From Manis javanica (taxonomy: Eukaryota > Chordata > Mammalia > Pholidota > Manidae), in NCBI RefSeq assembly GCF_040802235.1, contig NC_133163.1:70235501-70299500 (forward strand): a stretch of DNA of 64,000 nt, given 5' to 3'. How positions within the stretch are numbered: position 1 is the stretch's first letter; every line of letters starts with the position of its first letter. Of the stretch, positions 22,523 through 34,734 are shown piece by piece. Under the pieces are notes generated by a model. It was not told the origin of the DNA. It did not search any database and saw nothing but the letters and a program-made list of their open reading frames with translations. The translations under genes and the position numbers were made by a program.

Positions 22523-24059
22523 CCATAGAAAAACAGGTAGGGCTAAATTAGAGAAAACAGGTTTTGCAGAAAGATCTGGGCTTGAATTGTTTCTTTTTCT
22601 ATATGTAAATTTTCTAAATTTTCTTAAGCGAGTCACTGAAGATCCATTAGCCTCATTTTTTTATGTGTAAAATGCAAACATCTGAAATTACCAAGGTCTT
22701 GTTATAAATAAATTCCTGAAAAAGTGGGAAATTAATTAAATTATAAATATTAAGAAGAAGAGAACACCAAGAAATTCTTCTAATGGTGGCTATTGGGAAT
22801 TTGCAGTTGCCTATTAGATGGCTTATTTTTAGGAAAATTTTACTTCTTAGAATCCAACTATTATTGAGGTGTACAAAGAAATATCCAAATATCTTCTGAA
22901 TTCAAAATACACAGCTCACACAGTTACAGTTCAAAGGATATATATTACAGTTGAATGATTTTATCTAACCGAGTAAAAATCAGACCGCACAGTGATTGCA
23001 GACACACTCAGCTTATAATGTGCAATTCTAAAGTATTTAAAAATATATAATATGATCACTTGTTTCCTTTGCACTCTCCCACAAAAAATTAACAAATGGA
23101 AGACTTGTATGAAGAAACCCTTGTTTTCTAAAGCCAAAGCAAATTAATTATTCATAAGCATTTAAGAGAAATGCTCAAATGATACCAAAGCTGTTAAACC
23201 AATTCAATTAGTTGGTGTAGGATGAGGGTGCTGCACAAAAAGTTTAATTCAGTTACAAATTAACTGGCCTAACACCAGTTAATATGGGATTTCTTTTCTA
23301 CAGACATAGCCCAGAGTTCCAAATTAAAATTCTAATGTGCCTAAAAAAAAAAAAAACCCATAAAATACTAGCAAAAATTACTGTTAAAAAATACATAGTT
23401 ACAATTTATGACAGATTAGAATGGAAGAATGTAAACTTGGCAACAAAATCTCCTTTTCCATTTGAACTTTTCTATTATCTTCTATTTTGATCAAAAATAA
23501 TGTCTGGAAATTTGCCATTTAGGAAAACTGTGGTTCATTCCCCACATACACATGGCTCATTCCCCACATATACAAAACCCATAGCATACTGACATGGAAC
23601 CATTGAAGTTATTTGTTCTGAAATCATCTCAGAGGCCAAGCAAACCTACTCTTTCATCTATTTGCTTGATAATCCTTTTGCTCTTTCCCCTAAACCGTGC
23701 TGAGAAGGGTGACTTCATGTAAATGATATGGTTATTATCATCAAAGAGATTCTCCTATGTCAGTCAGCTATCCTTTTGTACTAAACACAAACACACACAC
23801 ACTATACATTTTTAGAACTGAGCCTAATTATATACATATATGTGTATATTATATATAAATAATACATATTATACCAGAGACATAGCTTTAAATTCTACAG
23901 TGTGACAGTTTATTCAGTTGTCATTTAGCCTGCTATCTGAGGGAAAAAATATCTCTTGGTTTCTTTCCACAGCCAACAAAAAAAGAAGAAAAAAAGTCCC
24001 TCCCTTCCAGTGTTTGTCATTTAAGTCCCAACTGTGCTGTAGCCTTTAACTGTGTAAGA
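22523..24059. other. No gene recognised
   Basis: Mostly unique-looking AT-rich sequence, with a short (CA)n near 23,788 and TA-rich text near 23,830-23,870. Confidence 0.5.
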
Positions 24060-24960
24060 CAGCAAGACAGCACATTTTGTAGATTAAACCAATAAACTCG
24101 CAAACATAAAAGAAACAAATCTCATAATTGTGGATTTCAATTAAAGGAAGGGGGATCAAAGCAAACATTCTGCTTGAAATTACACAGCTGCTATCTATAC
24201 AAAATGAGAAAAACGTCTAGAGCCAGCCATAATTTTGCAGAGGGAAAAAACATGCGGCAAACCCTGCAGTAGTACAGATTGTCTATGCTCCTCACGTCCC
24301 AATCAGTAATACAGAAATATTGAGTAATAAATTCCCTGCCTCTCTCGATCTGAAAAGCTCCCACCATCTGTGAAAAACAATTTGTAACAGCCTCAATATT
24401 AAGATTCAGTAAACAGACAGTCATTCCCATTGTGCCAAGCAGTGGCTACATTTGGAGAAAAGCATAAAGCAAAACAATTAGTAACACTAAGACCCCTCTA
24501 TTACAAATTATGGAACCACCAAAACAACTAGTTTCAATTGCAGTTAACCATCAACTAGAGAGGAATGCAGGAGATCATGCAGATCTTGCTACCTCTGTGG
24601 CCCATGCGTAGGCCTCATACTAATGCGCTGAATTATTATTGATGGCTGAGGCAGTTCTGCTCTGTTGGTGAACCAATAATGTCAAGGCAGTACCTGCAAG
24701 ATTAATTATAGGAGAGAATAGGCTGAGGTTTCTCGGGACTGAGACATTAATATAGACTGAGCATTAGTTGCAGGGGATTCAACAGACAGCTGAACAAATG
24801 CCCCAAACAATGTGATTCACACTTAAATCCTGGTAGCTGTACCTTAGCAGCACTTGGAAATTCAAAACAATTGTTTTTAATACACAAAAGCATTATGTAA
24901 ATAATAATATAAAAAATCTGAAAATAAGAAACTGACAACCCTGTGTTACAAATTCAAGCT
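24060..24960. promoter_or_regulatory. Candidate conserved non-coding element (possible enhancer)
   Basis: About 900 bases without recognisable repeats have a more balanced composition than the surroundings and several TAAT-core homeodomain-like sites (AATTAGTAAC near 24,477; GATTAATTATAGG near 24,700; CATTAATATAG near 24,746). No frame is open over its length, so it does not look coding. Its texture is that of conserved non-coding sequence, but conservation was not measured. Confidence 0.3.
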
Positions 24961-25469
24961 GAGCTATGTACTTCTTGGTGAAATGATACTATTTCACCAG
25001 GAAGACTTGGCACCACTTATTAAAATGCCTTTGTCTGTGGAAAATGTGAAATGTATGCCTCTTATATACTATATTTTCTGGGGTTTCCAGTAGAGTCACA
25101 ATTCTTCCTGGCTTGTCTGAGTGATTGTTAGAAGCACATACACCCTACTCTTAAGTTTCCCTAGGTTTGGATGACATAGTCACGTTAGTTATAAGGCACA
25201 TGCAGCCTAAAGCATTTTCTCTGAGTGGCTAAAGAAATCTTTTCCCTAAATATTTTATTTGTGTGTGATATTTGTACACTTTCATATACTGAAAGGAAAA
25301 CTCATAAAAAGAAGCTGATGTGTATACTTAAATAGAATGAAGGAAATGTTAGTTTTACCTCAGTGTAATTCAACTCAAGGCTCCCACTTAATATATTTAT
25401 ATATGTGTATATATAGCATGTATATGCAAATGTATACATATATGTATGTGCATACACATAAAACACAGA

Positions 25470-25650
25470 CATATGATTTTAGCAAACATTTATTTAGTTC
25501 TTACTCTATGTCAGTAACTTGTCTGTGTACTTCACATATATGGATTATTTTAATCTTATAAATACATTGGGTTATATGTATATTTTATCAATACTTACAG
25601 CTGAGAAAAATGAAGTATAAATCAGCATTGCACTCATTTTAAGAAGGTGA
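25470..25650 (+). repeat. Ancient MIR/L2-like fragment
   Basis: AACATTTATTTAGTTCTTAC followed by a decayed 'ctatgtcag', then TTTTAATCTTATAAA and AGCTGAGAAAAATGAAG, follows the order of the MIR core and tail. Diverged. Confidence 0.5.
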
Positions 25651-26589
25651 ATAAATAATACTTCTCAGATTCAAATCCAAAACAACTTTGGCCTCAGTGT
25701 CCAGTTACTAACCAGTCAACATGTTTGTGTGTATATGTACATCTGGCGCAAACCAGAAAATACCACAAGCATGGTAACAAAACTGTGATGGCCAGAGGTT
25801 TATAACTGTATTGCTGAATTTGTCATTGTAACTGGGAAGCTTTTTGTACTCTAACTCAGAATAATTATCCAAAAATAATTTATTTTATGTTTTAAATTAA
25901 TGCTACTGTATTTCTCCCTATTCTAAGGAACAATCTTAGAGGAACTGAAAAAGAAATCCAAAAAAGATTTGATCTTTTGTGTTAAAACTTCATGACTTTG
26001 GAGTGTGTGATAGAAGTGAGTTATCAGGCATCTGTGCATGAGTAGAGACAAATGCCACTGTCAGTCCTAAACAGACAGGGAAGAACACTGCTTGTGAAAG
26101 AGCTTTAATGCCAAGTAAATGGAAGGACAGCATTCACACATATGGTATAGATCACCTACCCCAGCACTCCTAGTGGGAGCGCTTCAACAGAAAATTTAGC
26201 ATTTAAAAGTGCTTGCCATCTGAATCCACCATGTAAGAATATACAGATTAAGATAATTTTTAAATTATAAAATAATATCTGATTTTATTTATGGTATTCT
26301 TTGGCATCAGAAAAACACAAGAATGAGGACCATGCCTTCTACTAAAGACAGAATAGAGGGAGCAAGGGTCTACCTGTACATCACACTCCTCTCCCAGTGC
26401 CCTAGGCCACATTTAAAAGAGTAAGTTAAGCAAACAGTTTAGGAAGAAACGGTAGCTCTTCTGATACCCCACAGTTCTACTAGCCTACAGGGAATTTCCA
26501 GGACAGTTGATAAAACTGCCTTCTTCCTATTGCTCTTCATCCCAAATAGACTCCTCAGTTAACTAAGTTTACATTCTTTGAGGAAGAAA

Positions 26590-26715
26590 CTGACACTGGG
26601 CTAGATGCCTGGGTACTTAGATGAATGAGACAGACAAGATCTCTGCCCTCATAGTGTATACAGTCTTGTGGGCAAGATAAACAATGAACATATAAATAAA
26701 TAGATAAATGTGAGA
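26590..26715 (+). repeat. Ancient L2-like fragment
   Basis: ACTGGGCTAGATGCCTGGGT, then GAATGAGACAGACAAGATCT and CTGCCCTCATAGTGTATACA, is the characteristic mammalian L2 pattern. Confidence 0.55.
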
Positions 26716-27124
26716 ATTGCTTATTTCTTCTTTTTTACTGGTAATACCTTTAATGCTTTTCTTTTTTACTTCAGTGTCATCTTTGACTTCTCTTATTATA
26801 TTTCTGCATAATCAGTAAGTACGTCACTGAAATCTGTAGATTTTATATATACATATATATATGTATATATAAAATTAAATTTGAGGCAATTTCTTCATTG
26901 TTGTTGTTCCCTTCCTTTCCATTCTATGCAATTTTCAACCACAAAATGAATGTTTAACACATATTTTTTATGAATAGCAGCTATGAAGTCTTTAGTATTA
27001 CTTTCCTGGATTTCTTTATTGTTTTATGTAATTAGCTTTCCAAGATGAACTGTATCTTCCATTCTTATGATTTTTTTTTTCAGGTTGCTTCTCTTTAGTA
27101 TTGAGTGTAAAATGTCTTTATATT
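26716..27124. other. AT-rich sequence with a TATA-rich tract
   Basis: A nearly palindromic TATATATACATATATATATG tract lies near 26,845-26,870. Nothing else was recognised. Confidence 0.5.
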
Positions 27125-27448
27125 TGTAACTCTGGGGGGAAAATATTTTCCCAGCTTGGAGCAAAATACCTTTGAAATCAAAATCAGTCAAAGGGAGAAA
27201 TAAAGTGGGAGAAACCCATTCACTGCTTACAAGTAGTCATGCACTTCTGCTCACCCATGTCTCTTGCTACCTGCATGCAAAAAGGGGCCCACCCAACCTC
27301 TCAGGTCCAGATAAGCCCTTGCTCACCCTTGTAATTACCTATTGATATGTAAATGGATATTTCTCTCCACCCCTTGGAAACACCTATTGATATAGAGATG
27401 AACTAAGGCCAGGCGAGAGATTCTGGAAATATTGCAATTTTACCCACA
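27125..27448 (-). repeat. Solo LTR, ~320-bp family, copy 2
   Basis: Edges are TGTAACTCT and TTTTACCCACA. Flanks are ATATT (27,120-27,124) and ATGTT (27,449-27,453), a 5-bp target duplication with one difference. By eye it is very close to the copy at 22,208. Confidence 0.9.
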
Positions 27449-28264
27449 ATGTTTATGGCTAAAATTAAGGGTTTTACTTCAGGATTTTCTCTGTTTGAAT
27501 TTCATTATTATTACATTTTGCTTTCAAAGTTAGAATCAGGTGCATTGAGTTAAAATAATAATATTCCTCAGTTCATGGTGCCTCACCATCACTGTAGTCT
27601 GTGCCATATAGCTCTCATTTCTTTTGTGTTTTATTCACTTTCTTCTGTATTCTCCACATGCATTTCCTTCTCTAACACACAAAATAGAAAGCCATTCTAT
27701 AGTGTTGAATACAGCAACAATTTTTTGGTATGTGTTCTTTACAAGTAGGCATTTATATCCAATACTTGTTATTTTAACTTACATAATGGAAATTTATAAT
27801 CGATTTCAAAATAATTCTCTTTTTCTCCAGTGTGCATTAGGTTTTGAAGCTCCATCCATGTTGTCTTACCCATATCTAGTCTGCTACTTTAACTCCTGCC
27901 TAGTATTCCATAGTGTGTGCCTATCAAAGGTAACTTTACACTTGTCTAATGACCTACCTATAACCTGCTCAATAAATCTTACTGTAAAAACTTATTCCAC
28001 TATATTTCCTCATATTTCTTTATGTGATAATGTCTTTGGACATATATATATATATATTATGTGGAATTTCAGTATCATGGTTTATTGAAGGAAAGGTTTA
28101 AAAACAGGCCTGAAATCTACTTTTTTTCATCTATCTGGATATCTGGGACAGAAAGATGCCCTGGTCAAATCATCTTCTAAACATAATAATGTCTGGAATT
28201 CTGCAAAACCTACTGATATTTTCATAAGTGGCAAGCCTCTATGTTTGGAAGATTTTGGAAGGCT
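27449..28264. other. No feature recognised with confidence
   Basis: The open frame at 27,624-28,088 (154 codons, plus strand) has no recognisable domain and AT-rich low-complexity content. The tract may be an old antisense LINE relic. A (TA)n run lies near 28,042. Confidence 0.4.
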
Positions 28265-28405
28265 CTACCAGTTTTCTAGGGTGGCCATGACAAAATACCA
28301 CAGATTGGGTGGCTTGAGAGAAATTTTTATTTTCATAGTTCTGTATACTAGAAGACCAAGATCAAGGTTTTCTAAGGTCTGGTTTCTCCTGAAGCTTTTC
28401 TCCAC
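28265..28405 (-). repeat. MLT1/MST-type (MaLR) LTR, truncated, antisense
   Basis: GGTGGCCATGACAAAATACC, then AGATTGGGTGGCTTGAGAG, TTCATAGTTCTG and CTAGAAGACCAAGATCAAGG, is the reverse complement of the 3' end of MaLR LTRs. It is cut off at L1 sequence around 28,410. Confidence 0.75.
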
Positions 28406-28915
28406 AGTCCCACAGTGGAACTCTATCAAAATAAAAAGCTTTTGCATAGCAAAAGAAACCATGAACAAAATAAAAAGGTAACCAACTGAATGGGAGAATA
28501 TATTTGCTAATCATATAAAGAGCTAATGTCAAAAATATATAAAGAACCCATATAATACAACAAAATCAAATGATCTGATTAAAAAATAGGCAGAAGATCT
28601 GAATAGACATTTTTCCAAAGAAGACATACAGATGGCCAATAAACACTTAAAAAGATGCTCAGCATCACAAATCATGAGGGAAACTCAAAACCACAATGAG
28701 ATATTGCCTCACACCAGTCAGAATAGCTAATATCAATAAGACAAGAAATAACAAGTATTGCAACAGATGTGGAGGAAAGACAACTGGTTTACTCTGGGTG
28801 GGATATGTTGGTGGGTATGTAAACTAGTGTAGCCAGTATGGAAAGCAATATAAAGGTTTCTCAAAAATATAAAAATAGAAATACCATACAACCCAGTAAT
28901 TCTACTGCTGCTGGG

Positions 28916-29097
28916 TGAAAGGAAAGGAGCAACACACAGCAGCAATTCCGCTTTATTAGGGAAAGGTGCTGGGTTATATAGGAAGGGGCATGAGCTGATT
29001 GAGGTGTCACTTCTACGGGGCTGGTGGCTATTGGCTAGGTGCTGGGATTACGGGGGGTGAGGGGTGAGTTCGCCATCTTATGGGTGGGGGCCCTTCA
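28916..29097 (-). repeat. Very short solo LTR (182 bp) with 5-bp target duplication
   Basis: It is flanked by CTGGG at 28,911-28,915 and 29,098-29,102. Edges are TGAAAGG and CCCTTCA. On the minus strand it holds a CCAAT box (plus strand CTATTGGCT near 29,028), a TATA box (plus strand TTATATAGG near 28,974) and a poly(A) signal (plus strand TTTATTAGG near 28,952), in the right order. At 182 bp it is short for an LTR but carries all core signals. Confidence 0.88.
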
Positions 29098-29251
29098 CTG
29101 GGAATTTACCTAAAGAATACAAAATCACTAATTTGAAAAGATATATGGACTCCTATGTTTATCACAGCACTATTTACAATAGCCAAGACGTGGAAGCAAC
29201 CTTAGTATCCACTGATAGATAATGAATGGCTGAAGAAGATATGTTTTACAT

Positions 29252-29316
29252 ATGTATATATGTATATGTGTGTGTGTGTGTGTGTATATATACACACACA
29301 CACACACACACACAAT
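29252..29316. repeat. (TG)n followed by (CA)n: self-complementary microsatellite
   Basis: A run of TG units is followed by TATATATAC and then a run of AC units, so the two halves are complementary and can fold back. It lies at the spot in L1 ORF2 where CATATATACACAATGG is usual and probably grew from it. Confidence 0.92.
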
Positions 29317-29590
29317 GGAATATTAGACATAAAAAAATGAAATCTTGCCATTTACCATAACATAGATGGACCTAGAGGGTATTATGCTAAGTGAAATAAG
29401 AGAAAAACAAATATCATGTGATTTCACTTACATTTGGAGTCTGAGAAAATAAACAAATCAACAAAGAAAACAGAAATAGACTCATAAACAAAGAAAACAG
29501 ACTAGGAGTTACCATAGGGGAGAGGGGGAGAGAAATGGGTGGAATAGGTGGAGGAAAATAAATAATGTCAATATGATGCAACCATAGTTA

Positions 29591-30082
29591 AGGATGGTCT
29601 TTTCAAATTCTCCTGTACCATCAGAATATTATCTAGATAGAATTTAGCCCCAATTAAAAACAAGATGCCCAAGGACAAGCAGAGCAGCAGTTCAGAAGAT
29701 TTGGTAATTTTAAATGTAGAGAATTAATAGGAAAAAAAAGCTGTAAGTTATCTTTTCTACTCAACAGGAGTGCTAAACTACTAGTTCAAGAACAGAGTGA
29801 ACAAAGCAATATTTCTTTTTAATTTACAAAAGAGTTAACTTAAAACACACAAGTTATTGCATTAAGAGTACATGTAGTAACTTTTAGGGATAAGGGCCCA
29901 TAATATTTAACACAAAACGGAGACTGTTGCTCTACATAATGGGAACCACCAGAGGAACTGCTCTTTAGAATAAGGGCTCTGGCATTATTTGGTAACTTAA
30001 AACAAAAATAAAAAAATAAAAAAAAAGAATACACTTGCTGCAAAACAAAGAACCCAAATTTCAGTGATTAAACATAGAAAGG
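29591..30082. other. No feature recognised
   Basis: Unique-looking sequence with an A-rich stretch near 30,000-30,025. Confidence 0.45.
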
Positions 30083-30406
30083 TGTGGGTAAAATTGCAAT
30101 ATTTCCGGAATCTCTCTCCTGGCCTTAGTACATCTCCATATCAATAGGTGTTTCTAAGGGGTGGAGAAAAGTAGTCCATCTCCATATTAATAGGTAATTA
30201 CAAGGGCAAGGGAGGGCTTATCTGAACCAGAGAGGTTGGGTGGGGCCCCGGTGGGGCCCCTTCTTCTGCAGCCCCGTAGTGAGAGACTTGGGAGAACAGA
30301 AGGACAATTGTTTGTAAGAAATGTGTTTCTTCCACTTTATTTTTCCCTTTGACTGATTTTGGTTTCAAAGGTATTTTGCCCTAGGATTTTCCCCCTCAGA
30401 CTTACA
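30083..30406 (+). repeat. Solo LTR, ~320-bp family, copy 3
   Basis: It starts TGTGGGTAAAATTG and ends CAGACTTACA, flanked by AAAGG at 30,078-30,082 and 30,407-30,411 (perfect 5-bp duplication). It is the reverse orientation of the copies at 22,208 and 27,125. A short local duplication of GGTGGGGCCCC is present near 30,240-30,260. Confidence 0.92.
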
Positions 30407-30779
30407 AAAGGGTTTTCTATTTCCTCATAGTTGCAAGATGCTCCTTCAGGTAGCAATCTATACCCAAGCAGACAGAAGAAAAAAGACAGATATTTGTGCT
30501 ACATTTTATCAGAGAGGCACTAAAACTATCCCTGAAGCCTCTTACAGAATTCTCCCTACATGTTATTGGCTACAATTATATTTCATGATCAAATTTTGCT
30601 GCTAAAGAATATAAAAAGGTGTGTCTGTTGAACTGTGTACTTCACTATATCAACTGGGGTCTTTTTAGTGAGGAGAAAAAAGAGAATAATAGGTGTTGGG
30701 TAGACAATTTGAAACAACTGCTGATGACTCAAATTTATCTACAGAGCAGATGAGTATTTGAAACAGCAAACCAGAGAAC

Positions 30780-31200
30780 CTATGTTGGACTTGGATACTC
30801 AACATAACAAAAGGGACTTTGCATAAGTGATTAAATTAAACATTTTACAATGGTGAGATGATCCTGGATTATCCAGTGGGCCCAATGTAATCACAAGGGT
30901 TTTATAAACAGGCAGAAGAAGGGTTAGTCATAGAGATTTGAAGTTACACTGTTGGGTTTGAAGATGGGAGAAGAAGCCATGAGCCAACAATGAAGACAGG
31001 CTCTAAATCCTAGAGAAGACAAAGGCAAATTCTCTCTTGGAGGTTTCAGGAGCATCAGAGTTTTACCAATGTGCTAATTTTAACTTAGTAAGATTAATCT
31101 TGAATTTCAAATCTCCAGAAGTATAAGGTTATGAAATTCTGTTGTTTAAATCCCTAAGTTTTGGGTAAGTTGTTATAGCAGCAATAGGACACAAATACAA
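30780..31200 (+). repeat. MLT1-type (MaLR) LTR, sense
   Basis: ATCCAGTGGGCCCAATGTAA (near 30,874), then GAAGCCATGAGCCAACAATG (near 30,973), ATCTCCAGAAGTATAAGG and AGCAATAGGACACAAATACA (near 31,180), follows the MLT1 order to its 3' end. The internal part is diverged and the 5' edge is uncertain. Confidence 0.75.
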
Positions 31201-31429
31201 CTCCCTACTACAACTAAGTGAACCATTCTCTTTTAGAAGGCACTTCAGAGTCTGTAGGTAAAAGGATCAGTGTCTTAAAATCCTGCCTCACCCCTCTTAT
31301 TCTCTAAATATAGGAGATGACTTAAAGTGTTTTCGCACCACAGAGTTTGACAGGCCCTCAACACTATGCTAGGCCAGTAGCTGTTATATCCCTGGTCAAA
31401 TTAGTTATTTTCTCGATTATCCTTCAATT

Positions 31430-34400
31430 ATTGGTTTATTAGTCAGTCTTTCACTATTAAATATAATGCTAAATTATAGGTTTTTTGTAGAAACCTTTAC
31501 AAGTTGAGTGAGCTCCCTTCTAGTCCTATTTTTCTGAGAGTTTTTATCATAAATGGGTGCTGAAATTTTTCACCTGGTTTTTCTGTACAGAATGATATAG
31601 TCATGTGATTTTTCTCTTTTTAGCCTATTAATAAGGTAGAAGAATTAAACAATTTTTGAATACTGAACCAACTGTGCATCCCATAGAATGATCCCACTGG
31701 GTCATGATGTATAACTGTTAAATATTGTATATTGCTAATATTTTGTTCAAGATACTGTGTGATACATATTCCTAAGTAATACTAGTAGAGATTTGGCCTC
31801 TTTCAGGAGAATCAGGTATTAGGATAATAATAGCTTCAAAAAACCAAATAAGAAGTATTTCCTCCTCATTAAATATCTCAAAGAGTTGTTCAGAATTTGT
31901 ATTAATTATTCATTAAATGTTTCATAGAATTGTTCATAGAAACTATCTAGACCTGGGGATTTTTCAGAAAGTTATAAGATACAAATCCAATTCCTTTATA
32001 GGTATAGGGCTATTTAAATTATTCTACTTTGGGTGAGCTGTGGTAGAGCTTTTCAAAGAATTAGTCCATTTTGTGAAGTTGTCAGATTTATGTGTTCTAG
32101 GGTTTTTATACTATTTCTTTACTATCCTTTTAATGTCTGCAGGGTCTGTATTGGTATATTGCCAATGGGTTTCAGTCCTGGACAAGTTCACTATGGATTC
32201 AATGAGACTGAAAAATGACAATGGAATGGTCTTGGGGCAAAAGGGTTTATACCCAACTTTATTCCCATGGTGGCAGGTCAATCACTAGAATCCAGTTCAC
32301 TCAGGGCAAGTCTGCAAGTAGCAAGCTGGTCTCTGCCTCTGGGCCTCTGTGCACTCACAGCTACCTCAGTCTCTGTCCTTGGAGCTGCCACCACTCCAGT
32401 CTCTGCTCTCCTGCAACCCTGCAGCCATGCAGCAGCCCAGAGCACTGCGTGGATCTCTTTATATAGAGTCAATAACAACATATTGCCCACACATATGTAG
32501 TGAGCAAGCCAACCAGGGCCAGGTGAGAATCCTGGCCATAGAAACTTTCACTTTCTCCATAGTATTTTATTTTGATTCCTGATATTAGTAATTTTTTCTT
32601 CTTTCTGTTTTTCAGCTTTGTTAGATGTTTGTTAATTTTGTTGACATTTCAAAAATGAATTCCTTGTTTCATTGGCTGCTCTCTATTACTTATTTTTAAA
32701 TTTCTGTTTCACTGACTTTCTATTTATTTCACTGATGTCAAAAAAGACTTCCATGTATTATTTTCTTTCTTCTGCTTGTTTTGGATTTATTTTACTACTC
32801 TTCATCTATGTTTCTGAAGTGCTGAGTGTAGATGATCTACTTAAGGCTGTTCATTTTTTCTGATGTCTGCACTGAATGCTACACATTTCCTTCTCAGCAT
32901 TCAGTTAGCTGTGCCCCACAAGTTTTGGTATGTTGTATTCTCATTTTCCTTCATGTCAATTAAAAAAAAATTCCTTTGATGCTTCTTTGACACATGAATT
33001 ATTTAGAAGTATGTATATTAGCTACTAAGTATTCAGAAATTTTCCTGTTACTGATTTCTAGCTTGATTCCATTGTGATCGAAGAATATACTTTGTATGAT
33101 TTCTAGGCTTTAAATTTTTTAAGGCTAAAAAAAAGTCTCAGCTTGCCAATTATCTTTGAATGTGTTCTGTAGTCACTTGAAATTAATGTATTTTTACCTG
33201 TTGCAGGATAGCATGTTCTAGAAATTTTGACTATATCCTGTTGATTGATGGTGTTGGTGGGTTTTTATATATACTGGCTGACACTGTTTAGTTGGTCTAT
33301 ACATTTTTCAGAGAGGAGTTTTTAAATCTACAGCTATAATTATGGATTTGTGGATTTCTATTTTCAGTTTCATCAGTTTTAGTTCATATATATTTTACAG
33401 TGCTGATGTTTGGTGCATACATTTTATGATTGCTATGTCTTCTTGGCAGACTGACTCTTTTAGCATTATATAGTGTCCCTCTTTGAATTTGGTAACTTTT
33501 TTGTTCTCTGAAATCCACTTTATCTAATATCTAGCCTCTCTTAGGTTCCTTTGATTCAAGTTTTCATGCTGTATCTTTATCCATCCTTTTATGTTCAACA
33601 TGCCTGTATCGTTATACTTGAAATGAGTTTCTTACAGACAACAAATAATTGGGTCAAGTTTTTTAACCCACACTGACAACCTGTTTTTATTTGGTGAATT
33701 TAGAGCATTTACATTTAATAATTATTGGTAAGCTTGGTTTTCAGTCTGTCATTTTATTTTTTTTCTCTTCTCTCTTTTACATTTCTGTTTTATTTCTCCT
33801 ATCTTCATGATGGTTATTTAAACATTTGTTTTAGAATTCCATATCTATTTACCTTTTTTCATATATTTATATACTTCCTAATATAGACATTTTTGTGGTT
33901 GCTGTAGGTATAGTATCATAATAGATAATTTATCATAGTTTAATTCTGTCATTTTACCAATTCAACTGAAAAATAAAGTTTTGTTTGTTTATCCCTTTAC
34001 TGTCCCCCAGTCATAATCTAATTTTCTTAAATATTTATTCTACATACATGTAGGACATAATCAGTATTATAACTTTTGATTCAATTGTTAATGATAATTT
34101 AGAGAAATCATGAAATGAAGAAATGTATATTGCATTTGATTATTTTCTGCTTAATCTTTTCTCTTTTCATTGAAAGCACTACATATTGCCTTATTTATTG
34201 TTTCATTTTTTTTTAGAAAAATTACTTCACTCAAATATTTTAGATTAGGTCTCCTGGAGACACACTGTTTTAATTTTCAATTATGTGAGATTCTTTGATT
34301 TCTCTTCCATTTCAGAAGGATACTGTGTATAGGGTTCTGAGTTGACAGTTTCATTCTTTCAGCACCTATCATCTTGTTTTTTACTTTCTTTATTCTATAT

Positions 34401-34450
34401 TTCCCCTAGTTTTTGTTTTCTTTTCCTGACTTTTATAAAGAGATTAATTA
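31430..34450 (-). mobile_element. Old L1, antisense, long ORF2 (and upstream) region
   Basis: Long antisense L1 text: TAGACCTGGGGATTTTTCAG near 31,950, CTGATATTAGTAATTTTTTC near 32,579, ATCGAAGAATATACTTTG near 33,078, GTTAGTCTG-type and TCTTGGCAGACTGACTC text near 33,440, and AGGGTTCTGAGTTGACAG near 34,332. Stops occur in all frames. An LTR (32,157-32,559) is inserted, with L1 text resuming on both sides. Confidence 0.8.
32157..32559 (-). repeat. Solo LTR, 'tgccaatgggtttcag' family, copy 1
   Basis: It is inserted in antisense L1 with flanks TGGTA (32,152-32,156) and TAGTA (32,560-32,564), a 5-bp duplication with one difference. On the minus strand it has TATA (plus strand CTTTATATAG near 32,457) and AATAAA (plus strand CTTTATTCC near 32,257). 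A relative lies at 51,689-52,144, sharing GGGTTTCAG, CTGGATTCAGTGAGACTGAA-like text and the ATCCTGGCCATAG end. Confidence 0.8.
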
Positions 34451-34734
34451 TATTAAAATCATTTTATTTGCACTCTGGCTTGACATGAGTCTGGGGACAC
34501 TTTGTGGTCCTCAAGTCTCCTTCAGGAGATGAGTAATGCAAAATACATATTGATAGTAATATAGTTCCACAATGTTTTCCTCAAAACAATGATCATATGT
34601 TGATATGAAGCAAGTGCTTTATGTGTATGTCTCATTTTATCACATAGACTGTAAGAAGAGATGCAACAAAGAGTAAATTAATGGCTTTGCAGATTCACGA
34701 ATGGCTTCTTAAGAGAAACTTCAAAACTTTCTAA
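34451..34734. other. Spacer between two L1 copies
   Basis: No feature was recognised in this stretch between the antisense and sense L1 copies. Confidence 0.45.

Larger units (their letters stand above)
28410..29590 (+). mobile_element. L1 fragment: ORF2 C-terminal part and 3' UTR
   Basis: Sense L1 text begins at ACTCTATCAAAATAAAAAGC (28,421), passes through the CCTCACACCAGTCAGAATAG region (28,707), and continues to the 3' UTR (TTTCACTTACATTTGGAGTC near 29,422). The short LTR at 28,916-29,097 interrupts it, and the L1 text rejoins exactly across that insert. Stops throughout make it non-coding. Confidence 0.88.

Noticed and set aside
27624-28088. 154-codon open frame as a host gene
   Set aside because: No start context, domain or splice structure. 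The product is low-complexity and hydrophobic, as expected from AT-rich DNA.
32040-32582. Six overlapping 60-83-codon frames
   Set aside because: They fall in a solo LTR and its L1 flank and change frame without any shared protein similarity.
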